Shown: positions 61,894 through 64,000 of the stretch, piece by piece
Position numbering within the stretch: position 1 is the stretch's first letter
Layout: each line of letters opens with the position of its first letter
From: Chitinophagaceae bacterium
GTDB lineage: Bacteria; Bacteroidota; Bacteroidia; Chitinophagales; Chitinophagaceae
Reading direction: 5' to 3'
Length of the DNA stretch: 64,000 bases
NCBI GenBank assembly: GCA_023957155.1
Contig: JAMLHK010000005.1
Location: 62,001-126,000, forward strand
Notes under the pieces: model-generated
What the model was told of the DNA's origin: nothing
What the model saw: only the letters and a program-made list of their open reading frames with translations
The model's database searches: none
Position numbers and translations under genes: made by a program

Positions 61894-62604
61894 TTACCCG
61901 GATAAAACTCCCGCTACTGCTGCTCCAACCATTGTATTTAAGAAATTCACTGCGTTATTGGTGAGCACGCGTTTATTTTCTAAAGTAAGTCCTAATATGG
62001 AATCTGCTATATTACCTGTTGTGCCGGCGATAATTATGATCAGGAAGTGTTCACTGTTCCAGCAGGTACCCCAAACATATACAAATGCAACAGCCGTGCT
62101 TCCGGCAATCCCAGCAACAGTTCCCTCCGTGCTTACTGCGCCATTTGCTCCGCGTTGCATTTTCCGGTAGGAAAGAATATGGAAATATTTTTTGCCGTAC
62201 ACATTGCCTAATTCCGATGACAGCGTATCTGCCGTAGCTGCGGAAAAACATCCTGCGATCATCAGGCATAGCATTTCGGCTATCCCGGGGCTGTATTGTG
62301 CCGCTATGGACAGGATAGCGGCTGCGCCTGCATTGGCAAAAACCTGCCCCGTATTTCTTTTTCCCCGGGTATCTTCTGCTGTTCCTTCTTTCATCTTTAC
62401 ATTGAACTTCCATGCGGTGGCGCCAACGCCTGAGATAAAAAAGACCGATAACAGCGCAATACCCGTAAAGCCGGCTCCCCGGAAAATAAGCAGCGCCAGC
62501 AAACCGCCCATAAAGGCACCGCCAACCGTTAGCTTCTTTTTTGATATGCTGATGAGCATGCCTGCTATTATGATAATAAAAGCGGCCAGGTAAGATCCGT
62601 TCAT
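61894..62604 (-). CDS. DUF92-family integral membrane protein
   Basis: A 236-residue minus-strand protein with about six hydrophobic segments. The family features are GGAFMGGLLALLIFRGAGFTGIALL near the N-terminus, the GTRGKRNTGQVFANAGAAAIL stretch and AATADTLSSELGNVYGKKYF. Function of DUF92 proteins is not established; phytol kinase-related proteins (VTE6) share the domain. It converges on the Gfo/Idh/MocA gene and its start at 62604 is 76 bp from the terminator of the next minus-strand gene. Confidence 0.85.
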   Translation of the reverse strand: MNGSYLAAFIIIIAGMLISISKKKLTVGGAFMGGLLALLIFRGAGFTGIALLSVFFISGVGATAWKFNVKMKEGTAEDTRGKRNTGQVFANAGAAAILSIAAQYSPGIAEMLCLMIAGCFSAATADTLSSELGNVYGKKYFHILSYRKMQRGANGAVSTEGTVAGIAGSTAVAFVYVWGTCWNSEHFLIIIIAGTTGNIADSILGLTLENKRVLTNNAVNFLNTMVGAAVAGVLSG

Positions 62605-62680
62605 GCGTACAAATGTAACGCCATGAGGCTATTTGCCTGAGCGAGCAAGCGTTATTTCAGGCGATGTATATCCTGCAAAA

Positions 62681-62708
62681 ATAAAAAAACCCCGGGTATA
62701 CCGGGGCT
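62681..62708 (-). terminator. rho-independent terminator of the outer-membrane barrel gene
   Basis: On the minus strand CCCCGG-TATAC-CCGGGG (62706-62690) is followed by seven T residues (62689-62683). It lies 29 bp after the stop codon of the barrel gene at 62737 and separates it from the DUF92 gene. Confidence 0.85.
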
Positions 62709-62736
62709 GTGATATGAGTTCAGGTAGTACCCTGTA

Positions 62737-63333
62737 TTAGTTACCTCCGCCGAAAGTATAAAATACGCCCAGGTGGAAACCTCCTGTTTTAATATTGACA
62801 GACTCCCCTTCGTCAGCATCTGCTATGCTCGTAAGTCCGAGATTATACCGGGCTCCTATTCCGAAACCATTGGATAATTTATACCCGGCACCCAATCCCC
62901 ATGAGAAATTGATTTTTTTAAAGCCTTCCTTTACATCCATTGAATTCCCGTCTGCCGAAAGTTTAGCGCTTGTTAAAAAACCAACCTGCGGTCCCGTTTC
63001 AGCATAAAAGCCGGAAGGATTATTGTATTGGGCAAGCACCGGTATATTAATATAGTCTGTTTTAAGGTGTACACTTTGCCCTTCAGATTTATAAGTAGCA
63101 CCCTCCATGGAATACAGCAGTTCGGGCTGAAGACTGAACATTTCGCTGAGCTGGATATTTACCAGGCCGCCGCCGGCAAAGCCAACCTTGTATTTGGGAG
63201 ACAAGCCCTCAATTTTTGCATCCGAACCCCCAAAGCTGGTAAAGTTTGCCCCGGCCTTTACCCCGAATTTTATTTGTGCCTGAATGGTGAATCCGATAAG
63301 TGTAAAAGCGGATAGAATAAAGATCTTTTTCAT
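62737..63333 (-). CDS. outer-membrane beta-barrel protein (porin family)
   Basis: A 198-residue minus-strand protein with signal MKKIFILSAFTLIGFTIQAQ. The mature part starts with IKFGVKAGANFTSFGG and alternates beta strands (VNIQLSEMFSLQPELLYSMEG, YINIPVLAQYN, FSWGLGAGYKLSNGFGIGARYNLGLTSI) ending with GVFYTFG. This matches the small outer-membrane beta-barrel families of Bacteroidota (OmpX/OMP_b-brl type). It has its own promoter and terminator, so it is a single-gene unit. Confidence 0.88.
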   Translation of the reverse strand: MKKIFILSAFTLIGFTIQAQIKFGVKAGANFTSFGGSDAKIEGLSPKYKVGFAGGGLVNIQLSEMFSLQPELLYSMEGATYKSEGQSVHLKTDYINIPVLAQYNNPSGFYAETGPQVGFLTSAKLSADGNSMDVKEGFKKINFSWGLGAGYKLSNGFGIGARYNLGLTSIADADEGESVNIKTGGFHLGVFYTFGGGN

Positions 63334-63367
63334 AATTATATTAGTTTATAATAAATAACGTATGCTG

Positions 63368-63375
63368 CAAATATA
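63368..63375 (-). promoter_or_regulatory. -7 box of the barrel gene
   Basis: TATATTTG on the minus strand (63375-63368) is an exact TAnnTTTG match, 35 bp upstream of the start codon at 63333. No TTG is seen at the -33 distance. Confidence 0.45.
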
Positions 63376-63459
63376 TATTGTATGTTTGAGAAATAATGCT
63401 TTTTGTGGTAAAAAGAGTACATAAAACAATAAATAAAATCAACTTTAAATGACGGGCGT

Positions 63460-63783
63460 TTGATACAGCAGATCATTCACTATAGTTGCCATTTTCTTGT
63501 TCCTTTAGGTATTGCTTTTTTCGTAAGCAGGAAACACTGGCTAAGCGCTTATATTATATTGCTGCTGACAATGCTGGTGGATCTGGATCATTTGCTGGCC
63601 ACGCCTGTATATGCCGCCTGCAGATGTAGTATAGGATTCCATATTTTACACAGCTATCCTGCTATAGCTGTTTATATCATACTCTTGTTCTTTAAGCCCC
63701 TCCGGTTGGTAGCTATCGGGCTGGTATGGCATATCGCTACGGATTATATTGACTGCTTCTTACAGACGGTATATTGTAGATGA
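63460..63783 (+). CDS. DUF6122 membrane protein
   Basis: A 107-residue protein with four predicted hydrophobic segments. Typical of the family are IIHYSCHFLVPLGIAF, MLVDLDHLLATPVY, CSIGFHILHSYPAI and HIATDYIDCF. TTG 63460 is used since the in-frame upstream codons include a stop and the nearby ATG at 63449 is closed by TGA after four codons. The conserved His/Asp residues hint at a metal-dependent membrane hydrolase-like fold, but no function is established. Confidence 0.75.
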   Translation: MIQQIIHYSCHFLVPLGIAFFVSRKHWLSAYIILLLTMLVDLDHLLATPVYAACRCSIGFHILHSYPAIAVYIILLFFKPLRLVAIGLVWHIATDYIDCFLQTVYCR

Positions 63784-64000
63784 TAACCATGTTGCTGACG
63801 CAAGGTGATAACGGCCCGGAGCCGGTACGCCCTTGGCGGGTAGCCAATCTAATATGAAACCGGTTTTAATATTGCAGCACTATGCGCCGTTTTATTTTTC
63901 TCTATCGTATGCGTTGCTTCACCGCCTATTTTCAGCGCGACAATTTTAAATGCACCCCAATTTTGTTTTTCTGTGCTTCTTTCTTAACTTTTCATCATGT
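63784..64000. other. intergenic sequence at the right edge
   Basis: No convincing coding region. A minus-strand frame is open for about 45 codons (63860-63995) but is closed on both sides and has no start. A short inverted repeat around 63813-63835 is GC-rich. Confidence 0.4.

Noticed and set aside
63860-63995. minus-strand gene entering from the right edge
   Set aside because: The open frame of about 45 codons is closed by a stop before the window edge and has no start codon or family similarity.
1-64000. tRNA, rRNA, riboswitch or prophage genes
   Set aside because: No cloverleaf, conserved rRNA segment, known riboswitch core or phage structural gene was recognised by reading both strands.

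Overview
The window reads as Bacteroidota chromosome, most likely Chitinophagaceae. The basis is two complete ECF sigma / FecR anti-sigma / SusC / SusD modules (SusC with STN and carboxypeptidase-regulatory domains, FecR with a DUF4974-type C-terminus), a DUF6122 protein, an outer-membrane beta-barrel family protein, A-rich leaders without clear Shine-Dalgarno sites, and promoter candidates of the TTG-N19/20-TAnnTTTG type. Assignment to family level is inference. No rRNA, tRNA, CRISPR array or transposase gene was seen.

Layout. 1-1004: 3' end of a beta-sandwich protein. 1586-10873: first SusCD locus (sigma, FecR, SusC, SusD, IPT/TIG lipoprotein, unknown lipoprotein). 10999-11684: small two-gene module resembling a toxin-antitoxin pair. 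11824-22128: secreted hydrolase and redox block (SGNH hydrolase, GH39-like protein, gluconate-2-dehydrogenase-subunit-3 protein, GMC oxidoreductase, heme-binding beta-propeller/HEAT protein, FG-GAP protein). 22190-27707: uptake and metabolism block (GntP permease, 3-hydroxybutyrate dehydrogenase, ketose 3-epimerase-like TIM barrel, DUF485 plus SSS symporter). 27916-35167: secreted proteins (sulfatase-modifying-factor-like, ceramidase-like, sialidase-like, second heme-binding protein). 35337-55048: second SusCD locus with a long tail (two N,N-dimethylformamidase-like proteins flanking a ceramidase-like protein, third heme-binding protein, DUF1080 protein, sialidase-like, GH43-like, CBM9-like). 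55387-61796: fructose-1,6-bisphosphatase, a small membrane protein, a CUT2 sugar ABC importer and a secreted Gfo/Idh/MocA protein. 61894-63783: DUF92 and outer-membrane barrel on the minus strand, and DUF6122.

How it may work together (inference): the SusCD systems bring glycan fragments or glycosides into the periplasm. A GMC dehydrogenase with its small subunit could oxidise sugar hydroxyls, passing electrons to the CxxCH proteins; DUF1080 (3-keto-glycoside hydrolase family), Gfo/Idh/MocA and epimerase proteins fit a 3-keto-sugar route; the ABC importer and symporters would move products inward. The GntP permease and hydroxybutyrate dehydrogenase form a likely 3-hydroxybutyrate utilisation pair.

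Most notable non-coding signals: (1) in both FecR-SusC gaps a minus-strand terminator-like hairpin lies about 70 bp before susC and a minus-strand -7 box ends exactly on the susC start codon, predicting DonS-like antisense RNAs; (2) a 231-bp palindrome-rich element with 13-bp inverted termini inserted into a palindromic repeat, whose unoccupied copy is present at 58.4 kb; (3) a 45-bp sequence shared by two distant intergenic regions.
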